A stretch of 64,000 nucleotides of DNA from Vibrio hippocampi. GTDB taxonomy: Bacteria; Pseudomonadota; Gammaproteobacteria; Enterobacterales; Vibrionaceae. The stretch lies in contig NZ_CAKLCM010000002.1 of the NCBI RefSeq assembly GCF_921292975.1, positions 2,046,001 to 2,110,000 of the forward strand, in the 5' to 3' direction. Positions 1 through 7,167 of this stretch are shown piece after piece. Below the pieces are notes generated by a model that worked only from the letters and a program-made list of their open reading frames with translations, ran no database searches and was not told where the DNA came from. The translations under genes and the position numbers were made by a program. The first letter of the stretch is position 1. Each line of letters opens with the position of its first letter.

Positions 1-1
1 C

Positions 2-448
2 TCACGCCTAAATCCAACCCATCCTCGTTCTGACTGGGTGTTGTATATGCGCGGTCTAACTCACATGGCGCAAGATCGTAACTTCCTGCACGATGTGCTT
101 AATGTTAATCGTGATGACAGAGATCCTGAACCCGTTCGCGCAGCATTTTCTGATTTTGATCGTTTGCTAGAGCGTTATCCAAACAGTGCTTACGCCAAAG
201 ATGCACAATTTCGTATGGTCGCGCTCAAGAATCGTTTAGCGAACTATGACCTAGCTACTGCGGATTTCTATCTACGCCGTGAAGCCTGGGTTGCCGCTAT
301 TAACCGCAGCCAAGAATTACAGAAAACCTACCCTAACACGGAAGCCGCGCGTAAATCGCTCGAGATCCAAAAAGAGGCATACCAACAGTTAGGAATGGAC
401 GAACAAGTTAAGCGCACAGAAGAACTTATGGCGCTCAACCCTCAATAA
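2..448 (+). CDS. bamD: Outer membrane protein assembly factor BamD, C-terminal part
   Basis: BamD is a periplasmic lipoprotein of TPR repeats that, with BamA, forms the essential core of the beta-barrel assembly machine. The window opens inside the gene: the frame is open from base 2, and the signal peptide and lipobox lie outside. The visible part resembles the last three TPR repeats of BamD, beginning with the family's DWVLYMRG-like helix and containing the RYPNSxYAxDA and TYPNTEAARKSLE repeat helices. The stop at 446-448 is followed at once by a rho-independent terminator. The neighbourhood (bamD, then raiA and pheA) is usual for vibrios. The identification is firm; only the 5' boundary is missing. 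Confidence 0.95.
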   Translation, partial: SRLNPTHPRSDWVLYMRGLTHMAQDRNFLHDVLNVNRDDRDPEPVRAAFSDFDRLLERYPNSAYAKDAQFRMVALKNRLANYDLATADFYLRREAWVAAINRSQELQKTYPNTEAARKSLEIQKEAYQQLGMDEQVKRTEELMALNPQ

Positions 449-457
449 TATCTCTGC

Positions 458-485
458 AAAGCGCTGAACATTCAGCGCTTTTTTA
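458..485 (+). terminator. Rho-independent terminator after bamD
   Basis: An 11-bp inverted repeat (AAAGCGCTGAA / TTCAGCGCTTT) with a CAT loop runs into a T tract, 10 bases after the bamD stop. Confidence 0.9.
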
Positions 486-559
486 TTGTCTATCAGTGGC
501 GAAAGTACGCATTCATTCATATAGTTAAACACATCACTTACGAAGTATAAGAGTTGTCT

Positions 560-2017
560 GTGAAAGCTATCCTCCTCAGCTTATGTGTTTTGCTGTCCTC
601 CCTTCCTGTTTCCGCACTTGAGCTTACCCCTCTGGGGAATACTCCCTATACTGGAGACCTTGATACTCTCGTAGAAAAACGGGTAGTACGAGTGTTAGTT
701 TCTGCAGATCTTGGTTTTTACTATATCGAAAAAGGACAACCGAAAGGGGTCGGAGCGGAGTTGCTATCCCATTTTGAGAGCAGTTTGCAAAAACAGCATC
801 CCAAAGTAAAAGTACAAGTGATCCCTGTACCCAGAGATGATCTACTGCCTTCCTTGGTGAATGGCTACGGCGATCTGGTGGTTGCCAATCTCACCATCAC
901 CCCGCAACGAAAAGAGTTTGTCGAGTTTAGCGATCCTGCGGTTCAAAACATCAGTGAGTTTATTGTGACTGGCTCCGACTACCCTAACCTTGAATCCGCC
1001 TACGACTTGAGTGGTAAAGAAGTGTGGGTACGAGGAAGTTCCAGCTACTTCGAGAGCCTGCAACAGATCAACCAGCAACTTCAACAACAAGGCAAAACGC
1101 CCATATTCATCAAATATCTAGAGGAAACAATACAAGACTATGAGTTGATAGAGATGCTGAAACTCGATTATATCAGTGCAACCGTATTAGATAGCCACAA
1201 AGCCTTTTTCTGGAAAAAAACCTTTGAAGATCTCAATATTCATCAAGATATTCCCATTCGAACTGACGGCCAAATCGCCTGGGCAATACGAAAAAACTCT
1301 CCTGACCTACTCAAAGTGATCAACGGTTTTATCAAAACAGCGAAAGAAGGCACCTTGCTCGGTAATGTCATCTATCAAAGATACATGGAAAGTACGTCTT
1401 GGTTCTCTAGAGTACTAGCGCCCAGTCATATAGCGCAATTAGAAAAACTAGCCTCACTGTTTAAAAAGTACGCGGATATGTATGACTTTGACTTTTTAAT
1501 GTTAGGAGCAATGGCATTTCAAGAGTCAAAACTCAATCAAAATACCGTATCGGCAAAAGGTGCTGTCGGTATCATGCAAATTCTGCCAAGCACAGCGAAA
1601 GATCCAAACGTCAATATCGGCAACATCAACAATGTTGAGAACAATATCCATGCTGGCACCAAATACCTGCGCTTTCTTGAAGACCGATATTTTAGCGACC
1701 CTGAAATAAGCGATGACGATCGTGTCTACCTATCACTCGCGGCCTATAATGCGGGTCCAGGTAATATCAGTCGTATGAGAACACTGGCAAAACAACAAGG
1801 CTATGACCCTAATCGATGGTTTAATCATGTAGAAGTGATAACACGACGCTATATTGGTTCAGAGCCCATTACCTATGTCGCCAATATCAATCGGTATTAC
1901 GTGATATACAAACAGTTAGCCTCGCTACAACAGATTCGTCGTGAACAGCAAGCCAATAACAGTGATGGTCATCCTTCGGCTTTGTTGGATCTCTATCGCA
2001 ACGCAACGATTGAATAA
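560..2017 (+). CDS. MltF-like lytic transglycosylase with solute-binding domain
   Basis: This two-domain periplasmic protein has the architecture of membrane-bound lytic transglycosylase F. A signal peptide (KAILLSLCVLLSSLPVSA) is followed by a type 3 family solute-binding domain at about residues 30-270, with the NLTITPQRKEFVEFS motif. A C-terminal SLT domain from about residue 295 carries the catalytic Glu near residue 322 in FQESKLNQ, then GAVGIMQILPSTAKD and AAYNAGPGNI. Such enzymes cleave peptidoglycan strands to 1,6-anhydromuropeptides, the substrates recycled by nagZ, anmK and murQ further along. I chose GTG at 560 because TAAGAG lies 6 bases upstream; TTG at 554 in the same frame is also possible. 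It may be a paralogue rather than the purL-linked mltF, so I give no symbol. It has no close downstream partner. Confidence 0.85.
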   Translation: MKAILLSLCVLLSSLPVSALELTPLGNTPYTGDLDTLVEKRVVRVLVSADLGFYYIEKGQPKGVGAELLSHFESSLQKQHPKVKVQVIPVPRDDLLPSLVNGYGDLVVANLTITPQRKEFVEFSDPAVQNISEFIVTGSDYPNLESAYDLSGKEVWVRGSSSYFESLQQINQQLQQQGKTPIFIKYLEETIQDYELIEMLKLDYISATVLDSHKAFFWKKTFEDLNIHQDIPIRTDGQIAWAIRKNSPDLLKVINGFIKTAKEGTLLGNVIYQRYMESTSWFSRVLAPSHIAQLEKLASLFKKYADMYDFDFLMLGAMAFQESKLNQNTVSAKGAVGIMQILPSTAKDPNVNIGNINNVENNIHAGTKYLRFLEDRYFSDPEISDDDRVYLSLAAYNAGPGNISRMRTLAKQQGYDPNRWFNHVEVITRRYIGSEPITYVANINRYYVIYKQLASLQQIRREQQANNSDGHPSALLDLYRNATIE

Positions 2018-2228
2018 TAAGTGAGGGAGTTCAAAGAAATGAGGTGGTGATTTACTGAGCAGCAATGAAATTGGATTCGTAAAAACTCCCCAAAAACGAG
2101 TCATTTTTAGCGTACTACTCCTTTCAAATTTATACACTTTTTCGAGAAATGATAGTCTTTTTTCTACAATATTAGAAAAAGATTTGCAGTCGATCACAAA
2201 TGAATCTCAGCTGCATTTTTCCCGCGAA

Positions 2229-2250
2229 TTTAGTGATCTGAATCACATTT
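2229..2250. promoter_or_regulatory. CRP-type site upstream of raiA
   Basis: AGTGA-TCTGAA-TCACA at 2232-2247 matches the CRP half-sites TGTGA-N6-TCACA at nine of ten positions and has AT-rich flanks. It ends about 65 bp before the raiA start. The rest of the 295-bp interval between the transglycosylase and raiA shows no gene except the short upstream frame at 2285. CRP control of the ribosome hibernation factor is an inference from the site. Confidence 0.6.
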
Positions 2251-2284
2251 ATTTTGCCTTATTTCAGTAATCTGGAGTTAACCC

Positions 2285-2335
2285 ATGAGGGATGCCACAG
2301 AGGAAAAGAAATATGAGAGTAAACATTACTGGTAA
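2285..2335 (+). CDS. Possible 16-aa upstream ORF overlapping the raiA start
   Basis: ATG at 2285 has a GGAG Shine-Dalgarno 7 bases upstream (2274-2277), apparently better placed than the one for raiA. It opens a frame for MRDATEEKKYESKHYW that ends at 2335, overlapping the first seven codons of raiA in another frame. Translation here would interfere with or couple to raiA initiation. There is no homology evidence, and it may be chance. Confidence 0.3.
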   Translation: MRDATEEKKYESKHYW

Positions 2336-2639
2336 AAACATTGAGATCACCTCTGCAATCCGTGAGCACATTGAGAGCAAATTTAAAAAGCTAGAAAAGT
2401 GGCAAGTAGACATCATCAGTTGCCAAACTGCTTTTAGTGAAGAGCCGAACAAACAGAAGAAATTCGAAGCGTCGATTACGGTACCCAAAGGCAAACTTGT
2501 CGCTTCCGCTGTTCATGAAGATTTATATGCTGCCGTTAATGAAGTAGAACAAAAACTTGAACGTCAGCTAAACAAGCTCAGACATAAGCCTGAGGCACGA
2601 AGAGCCGAGAAGCCTGAGCCTGAAGAAGAAATTGAATAA
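2313..2639 (+). CDS. raiA: Ribosome hibernation/translation-inhibiting factor RaiA (YfiA/HPF family)
   Basis: This short ribosome-associated inhibitor binds the 30S decoding region and stabilises inactive ribosomes under stress or in stationary phase. The 108-aa product has the single HPF/YfiA fold (MRVNITGKNIEIT..., then HEDLYAAVNEVEQKLERQLNK). Its acidic, Glu/Pro-rich tail (EKPEPEEEIE) is typical of YfiA rather than long HPF. I prefer ATG at 2313 over a frame extension to 2292 because known members begin at this point and AGAGGA lies upstream. An apparent CRP site upstream would fit nutrient-responsive expression. The gene is monocistronic, closed by a strong terminator, with the pheLA promoter next. 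Confidence 0.93.
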   Translation: MRVNITGKNIEITSAIREHIESKFKKLEKWQVDIISCQTAFSEEPNKQKKFEASITVPKGKLVASAVHEDLYAAVNEVEQKLERQLNKLRHKPEARRAEKPEPEEEIE

Positions 2640-2658
2640 TAATTCAATAAAACATTTG

Positions 2659-2685
2659 AATAGCGCCTTGAGGCGCTATTTTTTT
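2659..2685 (+). terminator. Rho-independent terminator after raiA
   Basis: The stem AATAGCGCC / GGCGCTATT with a TTGA loop is followed by a run of seven T. Confidence 0.92.
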
Positions 2686-2687
2686 GC

Positions 2688-2716
2688 TTGACGCTTAGAG
2701 AGTGCTTGCTTATTGT
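2688..2716 (+). promoter_or_regulatory. Sigma-70 promoter of pheLA
   Basis: TTGACG at 2688-2693 and TATTGT at 2711-2716 are separated by exactly 17 bp and lie about 30 bp before the pheL start. The predicted transcript would carry the leader peptide and attenuator. Confidence 0.75.
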
Positions 2717-2748
2717 TGATGCTAGTAAACGACTGGAATAACCGAACA

Positions 2749-2796
2749 ATGATTTGCAAACCGCTGTTCTTTTTTGACTTCTTTTTTCTCCACTAG
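2749..2796 (+). CDS. pheL: pheA operon leader peptide
   Basis: This is a 15-codon frame, MICKPLFFFDFFFLH, with six phenylalanines in two FFF runs. It sits between a good promoter and an overlapping antiterminator/terminator pair before pheA. It matches the logic of E. coli PheL (also two Phe runs): ribosome stalling on the Phe codons when Phe-tRNA is scarce would let the antiterminator form. It is too short for normal gene finders. Confidence 0.9.
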   Translation: MICKPLFFFDFFFLH

Positions 2797-2800
2797 GCTT

Positions 2801-2868
2801 GGAGGCTGCGTCGTTTTAAAAGAAAAGTCAAAAACGAACGGAAGGCCTCCCACAAGGGAGGTTTTTTT
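2801..2868 (+). terminator. pheA attenuator (antiterminator and terminator hairpins)
   Basis: The terminator stem CCTCCC/GGGAGG (2846-2851 with 2856-2861, ACAA loop) is extended by weak pairs and followed by seven T. GGAGGC at 2801-2806 is exactly complementary to GCCTCC at 2845-2850, so it can form the competing antiterminator. The sequence thus shows both mutually exclusive structures directly downstream of the Phe codons. Confidence 0.88.
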
Positions 2869-2882
2869 ATAAGGAAAATTTG

Positions 2883-4064
2883 ATGACAGAACCACAGTAT
2901 TCTCTAGATGAAATTCGTCTTCGTCTTAATGAACTTGATGACCAACTGCTAAGCCTGCTCTCTGAGCGCCGCGAGCTCAGCACGGAAGTCGCCAAAAGCA
3001 AAGTACAAACCTCTAAACCAGTTCGTGATGCTGCTCGTGAACAGCAACTTTTGGTCAAACTCATCAATAATGGCAAAGAGAAATATCAACTCGATGCGAA
3101 CTACATCACCAAAATTTTTCATACCATCATTGAAGACTCGGTACTACTCCAGCAGACTTATTTGCAAAACCTCGCTAATCCATCACAAAGCCGTCAACCA
3201 GTCGCTCGAGTGGCATTTTTAGGCTCGAAAGGTTCCTACTCTCATTTAGCAAGTCGCGAGTATTTTTCTCGAAAGAATATGTCCTTGGTGGATCTGAATT
3301 GCGAACATTTCAAAGAAGTGATCAAAACCGTTGAGTCAGGTCATGCTGACTATGGTGTTTTACCCATTGAAAACACCAGCTCAGGTTCGATCAATGAAGT
3401 CTATGATTTGCTGCAACATACGACATTACATATCGTAGGCGAATTAACTCAGCCTATTGAACATTGCCTAGTTGCCACAAAAGAGATGCCTCTGGAACAA
3501 ATTAAAGTCCTTTACTCTCATCCTCAACCGCACCAGCAATGCAGTGAATTTTTGAGTCGACTCGATGGCGTTACGTTAGAGTCATGTGCCAGCACGGCTG
3601 ATGCCATGAAAAAAGTGCAGCAGCTTTCTCGTGATGATGTCGCTGCAATCGGTCATGCGGCGAGTGGCAAGCTTTATGGCTTGCAGTCTATCAAAGGCAA
3701 TATCGCTAATCAGACCGAAAACCATACGCGCTTTATTGTGGTCGCTAGAAAGCCGGTGGAGGTCTCTACGCAAATTCCAGCCAAGACCACCTTCATCATG
3801 TCGACATCACAGCAAGCGGGCTCTTTGGTTGAAACCTTGTTGGTTTTACAGCGCTACAACATCAATATGACCAAGCTTGAATCGCGTCCAATTATGGGGA
3901 ATCCATGGGAAGAGATGTTCTATGTGGATGTCGAAGCTCACAAAGATTCAGACAATATGCAAAGTGCGCTACAAGAACTAATGAAGATAACCAAGTATCT
4001 TAAAGTTCTTGGTTGTTATCCAACGGATAACGTTAAGCCTGTGATTCCTGACGTCATGGCTTAA
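2883..4064 (+). CDS. pheA: Bifunctional chorismate mutase/prephenate dehydratase (P-protein)
   Basis: PheA converts chorismate to prephenate and then to phenylpyruvate, the committed steps to phenylalanine. Residues 1-90 are an AroQ chorismate mutase (LDEIRLRLNELDDQLLSLLSER...). Residues of about 105-285 are the prephenate dehydratase (VAFLGSKGSYSHLASREYF, PIENTSSGSINEVYDLL). A C-terminal ACT domain carries the Phe-binding ESRP motif (KLESRPIMGNPWEEMFYVD) for feedback inhibition. The 393-aa length is normal. ATG at 2883 is preceded by AAGGAAA; TTG at 2880 is rejected. Transcription is controlled by the pheL attenuator. tyrA, the sister enzyme, lies 6 kb away on the other strand. Confidence 0.97.
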   Translation: MTEPQYSLDEIRLRLNELDDQLLSLLSERRELSTEVAKSKVQTSKPVRDAAREQQLLVKLINNGKEKYQLDANYITKIFHTIIEDSVLLQQTYLQNLANPSQSRQPVARVAFLGSKGSYSHLASREYFSRKNMSLVDLNCEHFKEVIKTVESGHADYGVLPIENTSSGSINEVYDLLQHTTLHIVGELTQPIEHCLVATKEMPLEQIKVLYSHPQPHQQCSEFLSRLDGVTLESCASTADAMKKVQQLSRDDVAAIGHAASGKLYGLQSIKGNIANQTENHTRFIVVARKPVEVSTQIPAKTTFIMSTSQQAGSLVETLLVLQRYNINMTKLESRPIMGNPWEEMFYVDVEAHKDSDNMQSALQELMKITKYLKVLGCYPTDNVKPVIPDVMA

Positions 4065-4101
4065 CACGCCCTCTATTTCGTTGATAAAGATGGAAAAATT
4101 A

Positions 4102-4614
4102 ATGAAAAAAGTGCTGATCGCCTCTCTAAACCCAGCCAAAATCAACGCTGTAAAAAGCGCATTCTTGGCTGTGTTTGAACAGGATGAATTTGAATTTAGT
4201 GGCATCGACGTCCCTAGTGAAGTCGCAGACCAACCTATGAGCAACGAGGAGACGTTGCTCGGTGCTAGAAACCGTGTCAGTAACGCCAAAGCGGCACTGC
4301 AAGCCGATTTTTATGTGGGTATTGAGGCAGGACTTGAAGGAAGTTCAACATTTGCTTGGATGATTATTGAGTCTAACGGCATCATTGGACAATCAAGAAG
4401 CGCTAGCCTTATGCTACCGCCCGCGGTTGTCGAGCAGTTGTCAGCCACTAATGAGTTGGGCAATGTGATGGATGCGACCTTTGGCACCCAAAACATCAAG
4501 CAACAAGGTGGGGCGATCTCTTTGTTGACCAAGGGCGAGTTAACCAGAAGCTCGGTCTATCACCAAGCGTTGATTCTCGCTCTTATTCCCTTTATCAATT
4601 CAGAGCACTTTTAA
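4102..4614 (+). CDS. yjjX: Inosine/xanthosine triphosphatase (YjjX family)
   Basis: YjjX hydrolyses non-canonical purine triphosphates (ITP, XTP), cleaning the nucleotide pool. The 170-aa product has the family landmarks: the N-terminal IASLNPAKINAVKSAF substrate loop, VPSEVADQPMSNEET, YVGIEAGLE, and the C-terminal VYHQALILALIPFIN. Three in-frame starts exist (TTG 4081, ATG 4090, ATG 4102). I chose 4102 because the conserved fold begins there and GGA lies 7 bases upstream. It follows pheA by 37 bases, probably in the same transcript, and converges on trpR. Confidence 0.92.
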   Translation: MKKVLIASLNPAKINAVKSAFLAVFEQDEFEFSGIDVPSEVADQPMSNEETLLGARNRVSNAKAALQADFYVGIEAGLEGSSTFAWMIIESNGIIGQSRSASLMLPPAVVEQLSATNELGNVMDATFGTQNIKQQGGAISLLTKGELTRSSVYHQALILALIPFINSEHF

Positions 4615-4625
4615 GCGCTCTTTAC
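4602..4625 (+). terminator. Weak terminator between yjjX and trpR
   Basis: AGAGCACTT / AAGCGCTCT (one mismatch) followed by TTT overlaps the yjjX stop codon. The short T tract makes this uncertain. It could also slow transcription arriving from trpR. Confidence 0.35.
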
Positions 4626-4915
4626 TCAGATTGGTCAAGAATACGCAATAAAGCGGCTTTATCGTCATCAGAAAGCCGCTTCACTTCTGCAGAGCCACGC
4701 GTAATGGTTGCGACGCCTACGCCCAATAACTGACTGATCTGGCGCTGTGAAAGCTCACCTTTAAGCAACTCACTAACAATATTTACCCGAGCGGTCACGG
4801 CTTCTCTTTCATCTGGAGTTAGCAGCAGCGTTAATAATGTCGATTGTAAGTCGTCATCATGTGAACGCTCAATCAGTTGCAAAATTTGAGACCAATCTTG
4901 GTACTGAGGCTTCAT
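4622..4915 (-). CDS. trpR: Trp operon repressor
   Basis: TrpR binds tryptophan and represses the trp operon and aromatic-pathway genes. The 97-aa protein has the all-helical TrpR fold, with the helix-turn-helix SQRQISQLLGVGVATITRGS and the preceding LLTPDEREAVTARVNI helix. ATG at 4915 has AGGTGA just upstream. It lies 65 bases after slt on the same strand, the slt-trpR order of E. coli. I do not recognise a CTAG-type trp operator in that 65-base gap, so autoregulation is not visible here. Confidence 0.96.
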   Translation of the reverse strand: MKPQYQDWSQILQLIERSHDDDLQSTLLTLLLTPDEREAVTARVNIVSELLKGELSQRQISQLLGVGVATITRGSAEVKRLSDDDKAALLRILDQSE

Positions 4916-4980
4916 ACACTCACCTATAAAAACTTGCGGTTCAACATTTTAACCCTAAGCCTTTGAAGATTGGTAGTCTA

Positions 4981-6918
4981 TTAATATCGTAGTTTTGCCT
5001 CTTGTTGAGTCAATAGCGGCGAAGTATTTGCCATCAATTGATAATAATAGACCTGAAACATCAAAATATTTTGCACGTAACCGCGTGTCTCTCTGAAGGG
5101 TATCGCTTCAACGAACGCAATCGCATCGAGTTGCTGAGATGAGTTCTCTCGCCAGCGTTTGACACGAGATGGACCCGCGTTATACGCCGCTAGAGCAAAA
5201 ATACGGTTGCCCTCGTACTGCTGCAATAAATCGTTAAGGTAGTTTGAGCCGATCTCAATATTCTTACCGACGCTGTATAACTGACTGGCACCTTGATAGC
5301 TAATGTTATGTTTCTTCGCAGTATATCGCGCCGTTTTAGGCATAATCTGCATGATCCCTCTCGCTCCCACGGGAGATCGAGCTTCAACATCCATGGCACT
5401 CTCCTGCCTTGCCAGTGACATCAGCAGCGTAGGATCCAATTCCAAGCGTTTAGCATAGAAATCAAACCACCACTTATGAGCCACCGGAAAACGAAGTCCG
5501 AGGTTGTCCCACATTTTAGCCGAGATGGTTGCGACCACCGTTAAGTGATGCCAGTTCTGATTAGCGGCATAAGCTGCGAGTTGTTGCTTATTTGTTTTAT
5601 CGACACGAGATAGCAAATAACGCCATTCTGATTTAGCGGCAGTAATTTTATCCTGCTTGATCAACTCGTCGATTCGCAGCAGCGAGGTCTGATAGGGTGC
5701 GAGCCGCTCTTTTTGGTATGTGGTCGAGGTCACGGGATATTGAATCGGCACGCCAAAATAAGTCGCAGCAGCGGCACTGTAAAAGTTTCTCTGCCCCATA
5801 ATCGCGTTGAGGCGTTGTTCTCCCTGTTGTTGTTTACCGCTACCGATTTCTGAGCGTGCTAACCAATATTGCCAACGAATGCTGTCTCTTTCTTCCTCAG
5901 CCATTAAAGCGATCCATTGAGCAATGCCTTGCCAATCGGCATTAGTAATGGCTAGCCGAGTGCGACGCTCCAAAGAGGTTTGATTGGTCGTTTTACTCAG
6001 AACCTTATCTCGCCAGGCTGCATCTAAGGCAGAGTCGGTAGACATATATCTCGCGGCTAAATAGTTTTCCATTTGCGTATAGCTATGTTCTGACAGGTTG
6101 CCTTGCTGCTTAAGTTGTTCCAGTACTTGCCTCGCTTGTTGGCTATCCTGTCTTGCGTACTTTTCGAAGGCGAGTTTAGCAAGATTCTCACGACTCAGAT
6201 CTTGGTAATTTTTACTCGCAAAACTGGTCACCGTTTTTGGATCATTAAACAATGCAGCCAATGCCTTACCTTGTGCCTGTCCTGACTGTGTTTTTAGTTG
6301 CTTATTGAGATAGCGGATCAGCGAATCATTTCTCTGCTGAAAAGCGAGTTCCATTCGTTCGAGGACCTTATCGTCAGTCCTCAATCCAGCTTTATTCCAA
6401 TCGGCAAATAAAGCATCGCAGCGATCTGAAACGCTTTTTCCACTATTCCAAAGTTTATCAGCTCCAGAATAAGCTAACTTTTGCTCGCCAACTTTCAGTT
6501 GCGCATAGTAGTAAATACATTGATAGCGCTCGCCAGAAGGCTCACTAGGTTGAAAGTCAGCGATGGTTTGCCACTTATTTTGGCGATAAAGATGATCTAA
6601 ATAGGGCGCTCTGATGCGAGTTGAGAAAGGCAAAGATTGAAACTGCTCAATAAAAGCCTCGACCTGCTGAGGTGACTTGTCTTTTAGCTCCGCGCTAAAT
6701 AGGCGATAGTGTAAGTAAGGCGTTAAGGGATAGTCTGAAATTCTGCGAGTAATGCGCTTCGCCTCGGACAACTTTTTTTGATCAATTAAAGACTGGGCTT
6801 GATCGTAAAGCTCTCGCTGCTGGTTAACAACATCATCTTCGGCAGCCAAACTGCTAGGCGCTAATAAAATCCCTGCAAATAACGTAACGCAGTACCTAGC
6901 TTTGGAGAAAGAAAACAT
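4981..6918 (-). CDS. slt: Soluble lytic murein transglycosylase (Slt70 family)
   Basis: Slt is a periplasmic exo-lytic transglycosylase that cleaves MurNAc-GlcNAc bonds to form 1,6-anhydro ends. The 645-aa protein has a signal peptide (RYCVTLFAGILLAPSSLA) and a long alpha-superhelical U/L domain of about 440 residues. The C-terminal SLT domain has the catalytic Glu at residue 506 in ARQESAMD, then GARGIMQIMPKTAR and LAAYNAGPSRVKRW. Length, architecture and the Glu position agree with E. coli Slt70. ATG at 6918 has AAGGA about 10 bases upstream. It is transcribed away from ettA and probably together with trpR. Confidence 0.96.
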   Translation of the reverse strand: MFSFSKARYCVTLFAGILLAPSSLAAEDDVVNQQRELYDQAQSLIDQKKLSEAKRITRRISDYPLTPYLHYRLFSAELKDKSPQQVEAFIEQFQSLPFSTRIRAPYLDHLYRQNKWQTIADFQPSEPSGERYQCIYYYAQLKVGEQKLAYSGADKLWNSGKSVSDRCDALFADWNKAGLRTDDKVLERMELAFQQRNDSLIRYLNKQLKTQSGQAQGKALAALFNDPKTVTSFASKNYQDLSRENLAKLAFEKYARQDSQQARQVLEQLKQQGNLSEHSYTQMENYLAARYMSTDSALDAAWRDKVLSKTTNQTSLERRTRLAITNADWQGIAQWIALMAEEERDSIRWQYWLARSEIGSGKQQQGEQRLNAIMGQRNFYSAAAATYFGVPIQYPVTSTTYQKERLAPYQTSLLRIDELIKQDKITAAKSEWRYLLSRVDKTNKQQLAAYAANQNWHHLTVVATISAKMWDNLGLRFPVAHKWWFDFYAKRLELDPTLLMSLARQESAMDVEARSPVGARGIMQIMPKTARYTAKKHNISYQGASQLYSVGKNIEIGSNYLNDLLQQYEGNRIFALAAYNAGPSRVKRWRENSSQQLDAIAFVEAIPFRETRGYVQNILMFQVYYYQLMANTSPLLTQQEAKLRY

Positions 6919-7167
6919 AGATATCGATCCTTGAACTTATAATAGATGGGCTGTCACACAATACGACACCCTAACAGTCTCAATTTAAGACATTATGAAA
7001 CAGTCTGCCAAATCAAAATTTATTTCAATAATTGTCACGCCACGATCACACTAAATCCGTACTGTCCTACGCCTCACGCTCACTATTCCCGCCATTGCCT
7101 AGCATAATTGACTCACTTGAGTATAAAATAAAGGTCTTTGGTCAATAAAAATTAGGAACGATCGGCA

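Noticed and set aside
4916-4980. Trp operator between slt and trpR
   Set aside because: I could not find a CTAG-centred trp operator in the 65 bases.
7108-7127. TTGACT and TATAAA before ettA as a promoter
   Set aside because: The spacing is only 8 bp, so the two elements cannot belong to one sigma-70 promoter.
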